Positions 1 to 11,298 of a DNA stretch of 64,000 bases are shown here, piece by piece. Origin of the DNA: Mytilus galloprovincialis. Taxonomy: Eukaryota > Mollusca > Bivalvia > Mytilida > Mytilidae. The notes under the pieces are model-generated. The model did no database searches and had not been told where the DNA came from. It was given only the letters and a program-made list of their open reading frames with translations. How positions within the stretch are numbered: position 1 is the stretch's first letter; each line of letters opens with the position of its first letter. The stretch spans positions 4,593,001-4,657,000 of the forward strand of contig NC_134846.1 in assembly GCF_965363235.1 (NCBI RefSeq), given 5' to 3'. The position numbers were made by a program, and so were the translations under genes.

Positions 1-510
1 CGTTGTTTGTAAGGACACTTATGCAGTTTAGGTATCCAATACAGTGATGGCAGATCCAGTTCATCATCCTTGGTTGAAATTCTAAAGGAACATAGAACAG
101 ACCTGTGATTATCCAGGATTTCCTCTTTGGTAAGTATCGTGAGGGTACATGTTGAATTTCCAAGTGAATTGCCACATACCTAATTCGTTTACCAAGCAGT
201 TAATGTAATGAGTTTTACACACAAAAACGATGTTGCTTGGAGCTTTATCTGCAGGGACAACAACATATTTGTCATGAAGGTAAGATAAGTGTTTGCAACA
301 TTATGGTCTTTAAAGATTGACGTAGCATTGGCATTGATAGACCCATTCGGTTTCTTAATTTTGATTTGTATCAACGACCTAACTGCCTTAAAGAGTGTCT
401 ACGTCTTCCTTCTCACGCTTAGCCCATTGCCTGGCTTAATTCTCCACTGAATCCATCAAAATAATTGACACCGTGTTTTTGTCGGAATTTAAACTACCAA
501 CCGCATTCGT
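1..510 (-). mobile_element. Penelope-like element fragment, N-terminal RT region
   Basis: Minus-strand translation gives blocks typical of bivalve Penelope-like reverse transcriptases: KYVVVPADKAPSNIVFVCK near 290-215, then TKEEILDNHRSVLCSF near 140-95, and DELDLPSLYWIPKLHK near 72-25. The IPKLHK block is a hallmark of the RT1 region in this family. The piece runs off the left edge of the window, so the RT core would lie to the left. Between 300 and 510 the reading is weaker (a block like QWAKREGRDVDTL is visible) and not in one open frame, so this is a decayed copy. No GIY-YIG domain is in the window. The family assignment rests on remembered motifs. Confidence 0.8.
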
Positions 511-1489
511 GTGAGATGACAATTTTCAATTAGCAGAATCAATTTTTTTTCCAAAATACGTGTACTGTCCTATCTTTTGTATGATTGCACTGTGTAATCC
601 TGACCTTCAAAGATAATTTCTATTGCAAATCCGCCATCATGGCTTGTATGAGGATGCTTTATTTGCATAACACTCGTTATTCTCTGGATACATCCATATC
701 ATTGATGTCATTGATGTCATAAGGTTTCCCGCTCTTTTTATATATAACCAATTATAATGATAAAAAGATCCGAGTGACCTGATAAAATAAACAGAACGTG
801 AAACTACAGGGCAACATTTCTGGTAATAACAATGCCGGATTCCACTATTGAAAATAATCTTGGATTATGTGAAGGTCGAATTATACAGTGCAAACACAAT
901 AAAAGGCTGACAGGAGTGTTTTTATTTGAAATTATTTTTGATTCCGCTGATTGAAAAAAAGTCATCTCGAGTGAACGCGGCTGGTATTTTAAATAAATTC
1001 GACAAAATGTACAGTGCATATTTTACAAACGGCGACTATATACTTGTTTAGATTTATTTCGATTGTGCGTGTATAATATTTGTCTTCGGGTTTGTAAAAT
1101 ACGTTCATCCTATAACAACTCTTTAAAATTCAAGAGTCTACCCTAAATTGAGTCAAATCATATGGCTTTCCAAAAACCGTTTCGATTGCTAACATCATCA
1201 AAGAAACATTAATTTTCCAAATCCGGATATTGTGTACCATTGTGTGCATATCGTGTCTATGGTTACATTTTTCTCTGCAAGTAAATTATTTTCGGATTAA
1301 TATTAAAGTAATAATTAAGATTCATTTCGGATGATCCGTATATTTGGCAATTGCAATGGTAGTCAGAAGTGTGTTTATATCATCCGTTGTTCGACCTGCT
1401 AGTCAAATACATTTTGTTAAAATATACCTTTTCATATATAACTAGAATAATACTTTGAAACGCCACAGCTGTCTAAATGGGAACTCTGA
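511..1489. other. AT-rich spacer, no gene recognised
   Basis: I see no coding exon, RNA gene or clear repeat here. The short open frames on the minus strand near 804-1019 have no recognisable domain or splice sites. Confidence 0.5.
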
Positions 1490-1870
1490 TATTACTTTAT
1501 GTTGTTTTATTATTACTTAATGATATTTTGTCTTTACTTAATATGGTTTTGACATTACGTAATGATGTTTTAATATAACTCAATATGAAATAGTCATTAC
1601 TTAATAATATTTCAATATTGCACGATATGGTTTCGTAATGACTTGATATAGTTTTGTCATTACTCAATATGCTTTTGTCATTACTTGATGTGGTTTCACC
1701 ATTATTTAATATGGTTGTAGCGTTAGTCAAAGTGGTTTTAACATTACTTGATGAGTATGTGACTTAACGTAATGTATTTGTTTCATTACATGATGTGGTT
1801 TTGTTATTTCGTAATGATGATTTGTCTATTTTTTATATGGTTTTAACATTACGTAATTACGTAATATTCC
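1490..1870. repeat. Degenerate 24-bp minisatellite
   Basis: About fifteen imperfect units of roughly 24 bp with a core like TATGGTTTTGTCATTACTTAA. Because the unit is a multiple of three, the minus strand stays open and yields a repetitive Ser/Asn/Lys/Thr-rich translation (for example ILSNDKTI). That is a product of the repeat, not evidence of a gene. Confidence 0.85.
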
Positions 1871-1879
1871 ATATAATAC

Positions 1880-2120
1880 ATCTAAACAAGTGACAACTCT
1901 ATGTTAGACCCATCCATCGGATCATTAGTGCAGGCGAGACACGGTTGAAAACACATAATTATATTCATAATTTCGCTAAATATAAGCACACTTAATTCAA
2001 ATCTATGCAGAAGCTAAGTTGTCTTTTTCCCTCGCCGGATTTCGAACTGATGCTATTTGATTTCTTGTGAACACCACCTACAGTGAGTCAATAGCTCTAG
2101 ACCACCTGGCCATCTAGACT
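1880..2120 (-). repeat. tRNA-derived SINE-like repeat
   Basis: On the minus strand, starting near 2117, there is a tRNA-like head: GGCCAGGTGGTCTAGAGC resembles a pol III A box, and CAGTTCGAAATCCGGCG near 2045-2029 resembles a B box. The spacing between boxes is longer than in most tRNAs and fits a Ser/Leu-type head with an extra arm. It cannot be a functional tRNA as read, because the acceptor stem does not close. An AT-rich body of unknown length follows towards 1880. Confidence 0.55.
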
Positions 2121-3425
2121 GAAATAAACTGAATTTTCGGTGATCTAGTTTCACCTTTCCTCGTCAGTAGAATATAGAGATGTCACATAGTACATGATAT
2201 ATTAGGCATGAAGATGGAATAGATACCAGATAAAATACAACTATATAATACATTGTAATAATAAATTATTTAAAAGCTAATCCCTAATGTCATTTCAAGG
2301 ACATGAACTGATTGCGAACTTTAATTATAAAATTATATTATCAATAGAAGGTGAAACTATATAATATACAAAAAATAAACTACACGTTACATTTTGTATA
2401 TGTATTGGTTATTACAAGCTTGCTTTATTTTGCATACATGTGTTTGTCTACTTTGAGTTTGTTTTCTTCTAAATGTGTAACACAGTTAATTGTGTATTGA
2501 TTGCAAATGCTGTCTTATAAACGTATAACTTATGTCTCATTATTTACATTCAATTACATTTGAATCAAAACTTATATATGAAGGTCTTTTCGTGCTTGAA
2601 TTAATCATTGTATTCAAAAGCAGTAAATTAAGCTAAACATATTGTTCTATCATGACCTGATGATAGTATTTTATAAACGTACAGTAGTTCATGGATAACT
2701 ATTAAAATAATTATTTGAAATTCAACTACTTACATGTATAGGTTGCACTTAAAATGCATCTGTTTCACAAGCCACGCCTTTTTTGAGGAGTTTGATAATA
2801 TTCATTGATATTTTGATTCGTATACGTACTCTACGTTTCATCCCATAGATAAATAACTTTGGAATGTTACCAGTATAGAACACAAAGTACAGGTAAACAA
2901 ATTGTTTCATGACGCAATCCTATAATAAAGGTACATGTAGCATGTGTAGGGGTAGTACATAATTTTTGAATAAATCTATACTCTTCTTCGTTCGTGGTAT
3001 ACAACATGCGTATAATGTTGAAAATATGCCGCACAGTCTAATTTTTGACCTTTGAATTAGAAGAAGTACATATTAACTTTCTGTTCTAGGATGTATTTTT
3101 TTTTACGAAACTTCATAGTAATAGTAATAGTTTCAAAAAAAATTCCAAGTGCAACTTGTGGTTCAGTCTGAAAGTCTATACACAATTAACAATTTGAATG
3201 GTGCTCAAAATAACTTTTACTCTTCACTAAACACAGACTTACGGAAATCACCGCCATGACGTCAGAGAGATTAAAAGTTTAAATTGTTTTTTATGAGTCA
3301 ATATTTTTTAAGTATGAAGGGAAAAAAACGTTACAACTTTACAATAGGAAACACATGAAAGTACCATTTGAATGCCCTATATGATTTTTAATTATTAACA
3401 CAAATGAGACTAAAACTAACTGATA
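2121..3425. other. AT-rich spacer, no gene recognised
   Basis: No exon, RNA gene or MITE could be supported. The 14-mer ATGACGTCAGAGAG at 3256-3269 recurs at 3679-3692, on either side of the fold-back at 3431-3562, so the fold-back may sit inside a larger element. Confidence 0.4.
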
Positions 3426-3430
3426 ATTAT

Positions 3431-3562
3431 AGAATAACTAATCGAAGAATTCAAATAGAGAAAAATATTCAACGAGTGACCGAACAACACATTAATTCAC
3501 GAATGTTGTTCGGTCACGAGTGGAATATTTTTCGATATTTGAATTCTTTAATTAGTTATTCT
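3431..3562. repeat. Fold-back (long inverted repeat) element
   Basis: Two arms of about 58 bp (3431-3488 and 3505-3562) are reverse complements at roughly 85 percent identity and are separated by a 16-bp loop. Both arms carry GTGACCGAACAAC or its complement. A short plus-strand open frame crosses this region but is explained by the palindrome. It is probably a MITE or fold-back transposon. I could not identify terminal repeats or a target duplication. Confidence 0.8.
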
Positions 3563-3872
3563 TTTTATTACATTGGTAAATGGCTTTTTTAAAGAAATTA
3601 ATGTAAAACATGTAAGGAACTATATCTTTTTTCTACGTATTCCGCCGTTATCGACGTCTTGACAACGCCTTTTGTTGTATGACGTCAGAGAGTGAAATAA
3701 CCACGTTTATTTCACATGTAAAATTATCGGTATTTATCTAACTGGGAAACCAATGTAATTCACAATGTAAAAAATTGTTTTAATATAAAAAATAAGTACA
3801 TCTTGCCACTACTGACATACTAATGCACTATTCAATTTATCAGGCAAAACATCAATATGCTACATATAAAGT

Positions 3873-3878
3873 TTTATT
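3873..3878 (-). promoter_or_regulatory. Polyadenylation signal AATAAA
   Basis: AATAAA on the minus strand, 8 bp downstream of the stop codon of the LamG/PAN gene. The position is short but plausible for 3' end formation. Confidence 0.45.
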
Positions 3879-3885
3879 GGCATAC

Positions 3886-4142
3886 TTATGAATTACTTTT
3901 GTTATGTTTAAAATATAATAAACGTGTGCTGTCAGTGCCTGTGGTTTCTTTTCTTCTGAACAGGTAACACGAGTTGCACGTAGTAGATTTTTCATCAAAT
4001 GATATATAGAAACATGCAATGTCTACCAAACATGAGTGGGCACACTGACTGATAGAACAGCAGATGACTTCTTTAAGGAAAACTGGAGTCAACGTTGCTG
4101 TCCCCATGTGAGACAAATATATACGGTTGCTTCCTCTTTCTG
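3886..4142 (-). CDS. Terminal PAN/apple-like exon
   Basis: The exon begins after acceptor TTCTTACAG in phase 1 and supplies about 84 residues to the stop codon at 3886-3888. Cysteines fall as CC, C, C, C, C-x2-C, with the QCAHSC...C pattern common in mollusc PAN domains. No transmembrane segment follows, so this C-terminus looks secreted. Confidence 0.7.
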
Positions 4143-6268
4143 CTGTAAGAAACAACACTATTTTAGATATCGTTTGCAACAATTGATAATACATGTAGTT
4201 TTGAATACTTATACATGCAATGGATTGAGTGTGAGTGTATGTGTGAAAGCAATTCACCAAGAACATTATGCTTTAATGCTACAAATTTAGAACTTTCTTC
4301 CATGTACTTTCTTTTAGAATTATAATATTATCGTTAACATAACATTTGTACAACATTTTGTACTTTTGTTAAAAACAAAAGGTGTTTGATGAAGTAATCA
4401 CTTTATCCGTGTTTATTTACTTTGTTATTTAAAAAAAAATGTAATTTACAAGAAAATCAGCTATCTTCTTTTAAAGAAGCGATTGCCATCAGATGTATAT
4501 GACGATAAAAGCAGTTATCAAATATTTAGTATAAAATACAGCAATTTTGTATATCTAATAAAGGTTCTGTGTTCAAGTCTGTATCACCTAACCTGTATCG
4601 CATACCTCGTATCGCATATCAAAACCCGTATCGCATACCCTGTATCGCATAGAAAACCCGTAACGCATACCTGGCATGACGTCATAAATTGAATGACGTC
4701 AAAGTTTGATCTTTGACGTCCCGTTGGTGTTCCCACTGACAAAATGTCCTATCATTTCAACTAGCTTGATATAAATCAGTCATGTTGGGTTTTTTAATTT
4801 CTTTAATTAAAACGTAGTTGAAATATTAGGACAGTATCGTTTACTTAGTGAATTATTCTAATACATGGTTTTAAAAGTATATTGAGAATGTAATAAGGTT
4901 AAATGGGACGTTACGATGTGTATATATAGCAAATAAGGAAGTCTGTAAAAAAAAAGACAGCCGAAAAATACATGAAAATCATAATTTCCTTTTCTTGCTT
5001 ATATTTTCGGACGATTTAAAAAAAAACACCGGCTATTCTGTTAAAACATATAATAAACAGAATAATACATGGCAAATCCGTATCGCATGCTGTATCACCA
5101 CTCGACCAATATCAGCCCTCGGGACCTTCGACCCTCGGGACTGATATTGGTTTCACACGGTGATACAGCATGCCATACGGATTTTGCCATGTATTATTCT
5201 ATATAAATCAGTGTGTTTATCACCTATCATGTCGACAAAATCAACCATATAATTGTGATTTTCAATTTAAGACAATGAAAAGAGCGGGCATTAGTAGTAT
5301 ACTGACATGATTTAACAAACTTTACTAAAATTGTCCGTTTATAAATTTATAAATTATTAAGAAACTAAGGTTTCAACTGCGTCAGGCAAAGCTAAGGTGG
5401 CTTTAAATGAATTTGGCTATCTATTTTAGGTATTTTTGACATATATGTAGCTCTTCAACGTTTTCGGTACTTATAGATCTTCGGATTTCAAAGGTTTGGC
5501 TTTGAGCGCAAGAAATTATTAACGTGTTGCTTTCAATTTTTAGTACAATAAGCAATTGCCTTGTTAGTTAGATAGAGGCAAGAGTAGTATATCGTGTATA
5601 CATGTTAAAACGTGAACTTACGCATCCAAGCCGTTTCAGTGCACACATCTTTTACAACATTCTTAGAGGCATCCCTAAGATTCAAATGAAAGCCAACACA
5701 TGTAATTCTTCCCTTAACGTTTGCATGTGCCTCCCCGAAATCTCCACCAATTCTCAATGTACCTGGCATTTCTTTGCTCTTACGGCTGGTGAGCATTCCA
5801 TAGACATCCTTTACGCCATCAATACCTACGGATACGTAACCTTCTTCGCCTACAACAAGTACAATATAGTACCATCTATATTTCAAACTTTTCTGACTTC
5901 CAGAGAAAGATTTTACATCGGATTTTACTTTTCTGTAAAGTTTGAATTTCATGTTACTGGTCCAAACGATTGTTTCCGAGATTCCGTTACTGTCTTTGTA
6001 ATGAAACAAGGAAGAAGGAGTGTCAGATGTGAAAAAAACCACCCTTGAAAACTGTAATGTTTTATGTTAGTAGTTGAAACATTCACACCGACATCAATAA
6101 AAGAAGAACCGTCAAACGTCATAGCATTAAAAGGGAAATCTTGTGGCTGGTCGTCAAATGTGTTATTGCACTCGCCATATACGTAAGTAGTTGTTAATAT
6201 TTCTGATGAACATGTTTGCCTGTCCAACGGCCATAGTCTCTTAAGTATTCCAGTATATACTAGTGTTG
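3886..6268 (-). CDS. LamG plus PAN/apple domain extracellular protein (3' part of gene)
   Basis: Two exons join in phase 1. Exon 6268-5622 encodes a laminin-G/concanavalin-like domain (start RLWPLDRQTC, core FNAMTFDGSSFIDVG, end WYYIVLVV...ITCVGFHLNLRD). Exon 4142-3886 encodes a cysteine-rich PAN/apple-like domain (SISQCAHSCLVDIACFYISF) and the stop codon. The acceptors are TTTTGTAG and TTCTTACAG and the donor is GTAAGT. Both ends of the LamG exon are phase 1, as is usual for shuffled extracellular modules. An AATAAA lies 8 bp past the stop. The 5' exons with the signal peptide were not found, so the model is partial. A one-base frame break in the LamG exon at a run of seven T on the minus strand (near 6037) means either an assembly error or a pseudogene. 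The likely role is a secreted or cell-surface lectin-like binding protein; ligand unknown. Confidence 0.72.
4570..4672. repeat. Short GTATCGCATA tandem repeats
   Basis: Five imperfect copies of a motif like CC(T/C)GTATCGCATA lie at irregular spacing of 15-25 bp. The same motif occurs in the arm of the fold-back at 5059-5201, so the two may belong to one element. Confidence 0.6.
4746..4834. repeat. Short inverted repeat pair
   Basis: TGTCCTATCATTTCAACTA at 4745-4763 pairs with TAGTTGAAATATTAGGACA at 4816-4834 with two mismatches. It may be an internal or terminal inverted repeat of a decayed MITE lying just left of the 5059-5201 fold-back. Confidence 0.5.
5059..5201. repeat. Nested palindromic fold-back element
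   Basis: The outer arms 5059-5099 and 5160-5201 (GAATAATACATGGCAAA... and its complement, with small indels) enclose an inner palindrome, CCAATATCAGCCCTCGGGA at 5106-5124 against CCCTCGGGACTGATATTGG at 5132-5150. The whole could fold into one long hairpin. The CCAATATCAG/CTGATATTGG core is one I recall from bivalve fold-back repeats. Confidence 0.8.
5622..6268 (-). CDS. LamG-domain exon (phase 1-1)
   Basis: Read from the minus strand this exon starts after TTTTGTAG and ends at ATGC before GTAAGT. It covers almost a whole LamG fold, from WPLD to the final Cys-containing strand. The frame changes once near 6037 at a T homopolymer; adding one T would keep a single frame (WFFFTSD), which is the usual signature of an indel error in a raw assembly. 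Confidence 0.72.
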
Positions 6269-6359
6269 CTACAAAACGAAGTTAAGTAAATGATTTATAG
6301 ACTGAAGCGGTCTTAATCAAAATCCATATAGTTTTTTGTAATAATATGTCAAAATATAA

Positions 6360-6715
6360 AAAAGAAGATGTGGTATGATTTCCAATGAGACAACTGTACA
6401 CAAGAGACTCTAATGACACAAATATTAACAACTATATTTCACCGTACGGCCTTCAACAATAAGCAAAGCCCATACCGCATAGTCAGCTATAAAAGGCCCC
6501 GATATAACAATGTAAAACAATTCAAACGATAAAACTAACGGCCTTATTTATATAAAAGAATGGACGAAAAACAAATATATCACACATAAACAAACGATAA
6601 CTACTGAATTACAGGCTCCTGACTTGGGACAGGCACATACATAAATAATGTGGCGGGGTTAAACATGTTAGCGGGATCCCAACCCTCCCCCCTAACCTGG
6701 GACAATGGGACAAAA
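6360..6715 (+). repeat. Mussel dispersed repeat R1, near full length
   Basis: It starts AAGAAGATGTGGTATGATTT and continues through ACCGTACGGCCTTCAACAAT and GCATAGTCAGCTATAAAAGG to the block around GCGGGATCCCAACCCTCCC. The same order is seen at 28434-28795. I recall this as one of the most abundant repeats in Mytilus. It does not code. Confidence 0.85.
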
Positions 6716-7267
6716 GGACGTTTTTATCACGTAATTGATGATTTCTGTCCTACAATCCTTATTTTGCAAAGTTTAAAAAAAAAAAACTAATAAAATTTGT
6801 GTGTGTCTTCATAGCCGTAAATGTGATAAAACACATTAAGTTTATATCTTATATTAAAAGTATTGCAGATGAATAAAATCACGTACTTACTACTCTCAAA
6901 ATTTGAACATTTCAAAAAAGATCTTGACCAATTGTTATCTGCTAATTCAAAATTCTAAATGGAGGAAGACACCCAAACTACCCTAATCGCATACACTGTA
7001 CTACACAATAACTAAAAAACTCTGTGATAGAATGGCCATTTATAAAACAAACCCACAACAAATGATTGGGGAAGAAACTAATTTATATGTAATGTCTTGT
7101 CTTTAATTCTTAATCGACCTGAATATGCATAACATAATTGCTGCTAGGGTTACGCAAACATCAATGAATCCGATTTATTTTTAAATTTGATGATATGTTA
7201 AAATATTATGAATCTATTATTGACAACAAAAAATCATATTCAAAATTCGTGTTTGGGTTCGTGTTAG

Positions 7268-7405
7268 ATATAGGAAGATGTGGTATGAGTGCAAATGAGA
7301 CAACTCTCCATCCAAATAACATTGTTAGCCATGACGTTGTCAGTTTATTCTGTATCTATCAGTTTGACTATCCCTCTGGTATCTTTAGCCCCACTTTTAT
7401 TATCT
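7268..7405 (+). repeat. Composite of R1-type head and Penelope tail repeat
   Basis: 7268-7312 resembles the start of R1-type repeats (AGATGTGGTATGAGTGCAAA). 7328-7403 resembles the 3' tail repeat of the Penelope-like element at 46.9 kb (CATGACGTTGTCAGTTTATT, then TTTGACTATCCCTCTGGTAT). The two are joined here with no gap, so one inserted beside the other or a composite was copied. Confidence 0.6.
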
Positions 7406-9379
7406 AATGCATTTTGGATCATATTTTCAAAAGCGTACACCAAAACGCTGTGATCGGCTTAGAACGTTCTTAATAATGATATTTCAACTAATGGCGTTAT
7501 TTTCATTTTGATGTACATTCAGTGAGATCACCAAAGTTCTCCAGATTCTGAAATGGCGAATAACTTACCAAAACTATTTTACAAAATATTAACCATGTTA
7601 ACTGAGTCACTCATCTCAACAACTGGTTCACTAGGGAAAAAAAACAGAATCACTCTTTTCAACATAGCAACCTTTAGTTTTCATTTTTCAGTGTATAGTT
7701 CTAATAATGAATTAATAATTCAAAACAAAAAAAGAACTCTTATATACTTACAACTGGTCTTAAAATGCAGAAACACAATAATTACAAGTAGTAGATCCAT
7801 ATTTTTTCTGTTGTTTATTTCTACATTCCCTAGATAGAAATGTCCGAGTAAAAAAAACATCAAACATTCTTATATTCATCAATCATATATTAAGTAATTT
7901 ACATTGTTGACGAGTTGAACTGTTCCAGTTAATAAATTATGATCAAAATTAAGTGTAGAAATGGACAAGATTGCTTTTTATCAAAACACAGCTTTGACAT
8001 TTTAATTGAAATATTACCCAAGAGGGCAGTATTCATTAATTTAGACTCAGGTCGGTGAATTTGTATAGAGTTATATTGTAGAGTTCGTTGATTTCTTTGT
8101 TTATAGTAGTACCATTTTTGCATTAACAAGTATCCATCTGCAAATTATTAAAGGCGTTGGTATGTACCTATCAGAATTGAAAAGGACAAAACAAATAGAA
8201 TCAACAGGAAAAAAATATGGTGTTTTGTTAATCTATCAAAAAAGACATATGATTTAGGAAAAAATAAAAATGGCACCATGTTGCTTGGAAATATGATAGT
8301 TAATGCAAAACATTAACCGATTTGAAAGAAAAAATTACTTCGGAATTATCTTTTAATTTTTACATGATTGGATAATTTTTTTAAAAAGTTAAAATTGTTT
8401 AAAAATATGTTCAATGTGACTGGTAAAAAAATCATTTTTATCCATTCCTTAAACCAATGCATGTATATGTAATTACAAACTTAGTCTTCTGTGCACGATT
8501 TTATTATTTTTTTACGCATCTATATCGTATAATCGTCATTTTTGTTGTTCTCTATGTCTGTTATGATGTGAAAACATGATCGCTTATTAATTGGCGTGTT
8601 TCGAAGCTGTAGTTTAACAATTGTCACATTTATAGTAAACAATTAAAAAAGAATCAAGGATATCAAGCACGTGTATTACATGTACAATAAGATAATAGTT
8701 TATATATATGACATATCCATGCGTATTGCGATCTCCAGATTTTTATGAGAAAAGTCACGCTGAGATCACTGCATAAGGAAAACATATCGACAAATTATTT
8801 ACTGGAATCAAACAATTAAAGGAAAGTAAACTTCTAAATGGTCGAATTATAAAATTTTCTAGAGAAAAAAAATCATCAGTTTTATAATAGAATCAAATGA
8901 CTATAAACTACATTCGTCCGTTGATTGATAGGTGGAAGGTAAAAATATCTAACCTTTAAAAGCTTATCACAAACTAAGTTTTTAGAGTTAAAAACATTCA
9001 AGATGATATCGGGAGCATCTGAATGAGGAGCATGCAGATCGTTTTCAAAATGTAGCCAACTTAGTCATGTGAGAGTTGTTCCTGTAATTTTGAATCTTGC
9101 GATAAGTCTAAAGTGGTATTTCACATTCGAAGACAAGAGTATGGGACCTTGATCACAACTAATGACACATATACGTCATCAACTGTGAATCAGACATCTC
9201 TTTACGGTCAGTAGAGTAGGTATAATGCCATGTGGTCGGTATAACTCGGAGAGATAAAAACACAACCTATAGCGACAATAATTTTCTTGGAAAGACAGGT
9301 TTCAGGGTTGTAATGTATTAACTCTTCTGTACCATAAACGCTGTGGAAATTCTCTTTATATGTAATTGGGTTTAAAGTA
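7406..9379. other. AT-rich spacer, no gene recognised
   Basis: Open frames at 7553-7837 (+) and 7929-8129 (-) have no domain, no homologous motif and AT-driven composition. No exon of the LamG/PAN gene could be supported here, although its signal-peptide exon may lie in this interval. Confidence 0.45.
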
Positions 9380-9510
9380 AATTAGATAACACAACTCCGA
9401 GAGAAATTCTAAACAAAAAGTCCATTACAAAATTATCAATGGCAAAATAAAAAAACTCAACCACACAAAATGAATGGACAATTACTGTCATATTCCTTAT
9501 TTGGTACATG
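9380..9510 (+). repeat. Mussel dispersed repeat R3
   Basis: The block order is aaattct..aaaagtccatta..aatggcaaaataaaaa..caa..gaatggacaa..tgtcatattcc. The same order recurs at 31945-32065, 39440-39600 and (reversed) 40130-40390. Confidence 0.6.
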
Positions 9511-10685
9511 TAATTTTCATGTGTAGATTAAAACTGTTTTTATAGCTAGCTTAACCTCTCACGCGTATGACAGTCGCATCAAATTCAAATGGCAGTACGT
9601 ATTTGACATGTGTGAATTTTGAACTTCGTGGAACATATTTTTTTATTTTCAGTACTCACTTTAAACATATTACTAGCTTGTTTATGGTCGTTTGTTGTCC
9701 TGCAATACCAATAGAAATACTCTTTACCAGATACATGGTTTCGCCAATGGTATTAATTTTGTTCGTGATGAGGAATTTTTTTCTATTAAAAACCGATCTA
9801 CGTATTCCTGCATGCTGATATAGTAAACCTAGGGGTCCGTCTTTTTTGTCAGAACGATACCATTGTTTTCAAAGATGAATATAATCAAACTGGATTGTAT
9901 AATCAGATTATGTTAAAATATATTTTGTTAAATAGCCAGTCATATCGACTTAGGGCATCAAATTAGTATAGTTGATCAATATATATGTTATATACGAATT
10001 TCGTGTTAAATGAAAAGACAAACTTTGATCAAAGCTATTGTTATTCTGATAAAAAATAATAATCCCTTTCTTCATTATTTAGAACGAGCGATAGCGAGTT
10101 CTTATCATGAAGTAAGGAATCATCATTATCAATATAATAGCAAATCTGTTTTCGAGAAAAAAACAGTATGAAAATAAAAAGAAACTCCATTTTTTTCAAA
10201 GCTTTTATCCTGTTTTAATATATATTGAAAAAACTATTTAGACAACTCATATATCTTAATTGATACAGCGTTCATTGGATATATTGTTAAAGCTATATAC
10301 CCCAGTGAAAGTTTGATTAAGACTCATCTAATAGAGCAAATATTTATCCTTATCCAAGTCGTACATTATATATATATGCTGTTTTTATTCCAACTTAATT
10401 TTTGTTTGCAACGTCATGGACAAACTGTGGATTCTATATGAACCAGAGCTCTTAAAATCGAATTGGATAATTACAATGGTAAAAATAATACTTTACCGTA
10501 GGCAACAAATGCATGAAATATGCCAACATTTTTAGAAAAAATAATTTTGCCACATTAACAAAAAATTCCACATTTTAAATACAAAACATGTTTTGTTTTT
10601 TTTTTAAATATCTACAAAAATTAAAACAGACCAGATTCTAATTTTGAAGTTACTCTCCTCATATAACCCCCTCCACAAGCCAGTA
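9511..10685. other. AT-rich spacer with a small inverted repeat
   Basis: No gene. Around 10060-10125 there is an imperfect palindrome: TCCCTTTCTTCAT ... ATGAAGTAAGGA flanking AGAACGAGCGATAGCGAGTTCT, itself nearly palindromic. Confidence 0.4.
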
Positions 10686-10687
10686 CT

Positions 10688-11298
10688 TACCTGTGCACTA
10701 TTCCAAACTTTGCTGAATTCTACCTATGCACTACTATCCTGTGCACTATCTGGCTTGTTCAGCCTGCGCACTATCTGACATGTTGCGCCTGTGCACTGCT
10801 TTACCAGTGCACGTTTTTACCCGTACACTATTACCGCACAGTCGCCTATGCACCTATTACCCGGTGCGTATGTTCCGCTTATAATATCCTCCTGCAACCT
10901 TATTCAGGTACGCAGATAGATTCTTATTCAGAATCTATTTCATCTTTATAAAGTGAATATAATTACCTTCTCGCTTCTTATAGACGTCTTGACTATTCAA
11001 TAAGTGATCCTTGTTCTGACAGCGCATCAGCTTATATACTAAGTTATTGGACCATACCATAAACTTTGGACGATACCAAATATCGTATTCCAATGAGTGT
11101 TTATATATTCCTGACCCTTATTGCTCAAACGTTTGAATGACGGCCCTTATGTTTACGACTACCGATCGGAATATTTCCGGGTTTGCTAACCCCAACCTGA
11201 CCAATTTTCAAACATAATGAGTTCGTATAACAATGTTCCTGCTTGATAAAAGAAATAAGAACATGAACCCTAGTAAAATAAAACAGGTGAACCATGTT
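10688..11298 (-). repeat. 3' LTR of the Ty3 fossil
   Basis: It aligns along its length with 13880-14556. A cluster of GTGCACTA-like motifs at 10697-10850 lies in the terminal part. The boundaries are estimated from where the two copies stop matching. Confidence 0.8.

Noticed and set aside
1497-1730. 77-codon minus-strand frame
   Set aside because: Translation of a 24-bp minisatellite; no start context, domain or splice sites.
2027-2117. Functional tRNA gene
   Set aside because: A and B boxes are only approximate and the acceptor stem does not pair; better read as a SINE head.
5602-6048. 148-codon plus-strand frame
   Set aside because: It is antisense to the LamG exon, which has clear motifs on the minus strand.
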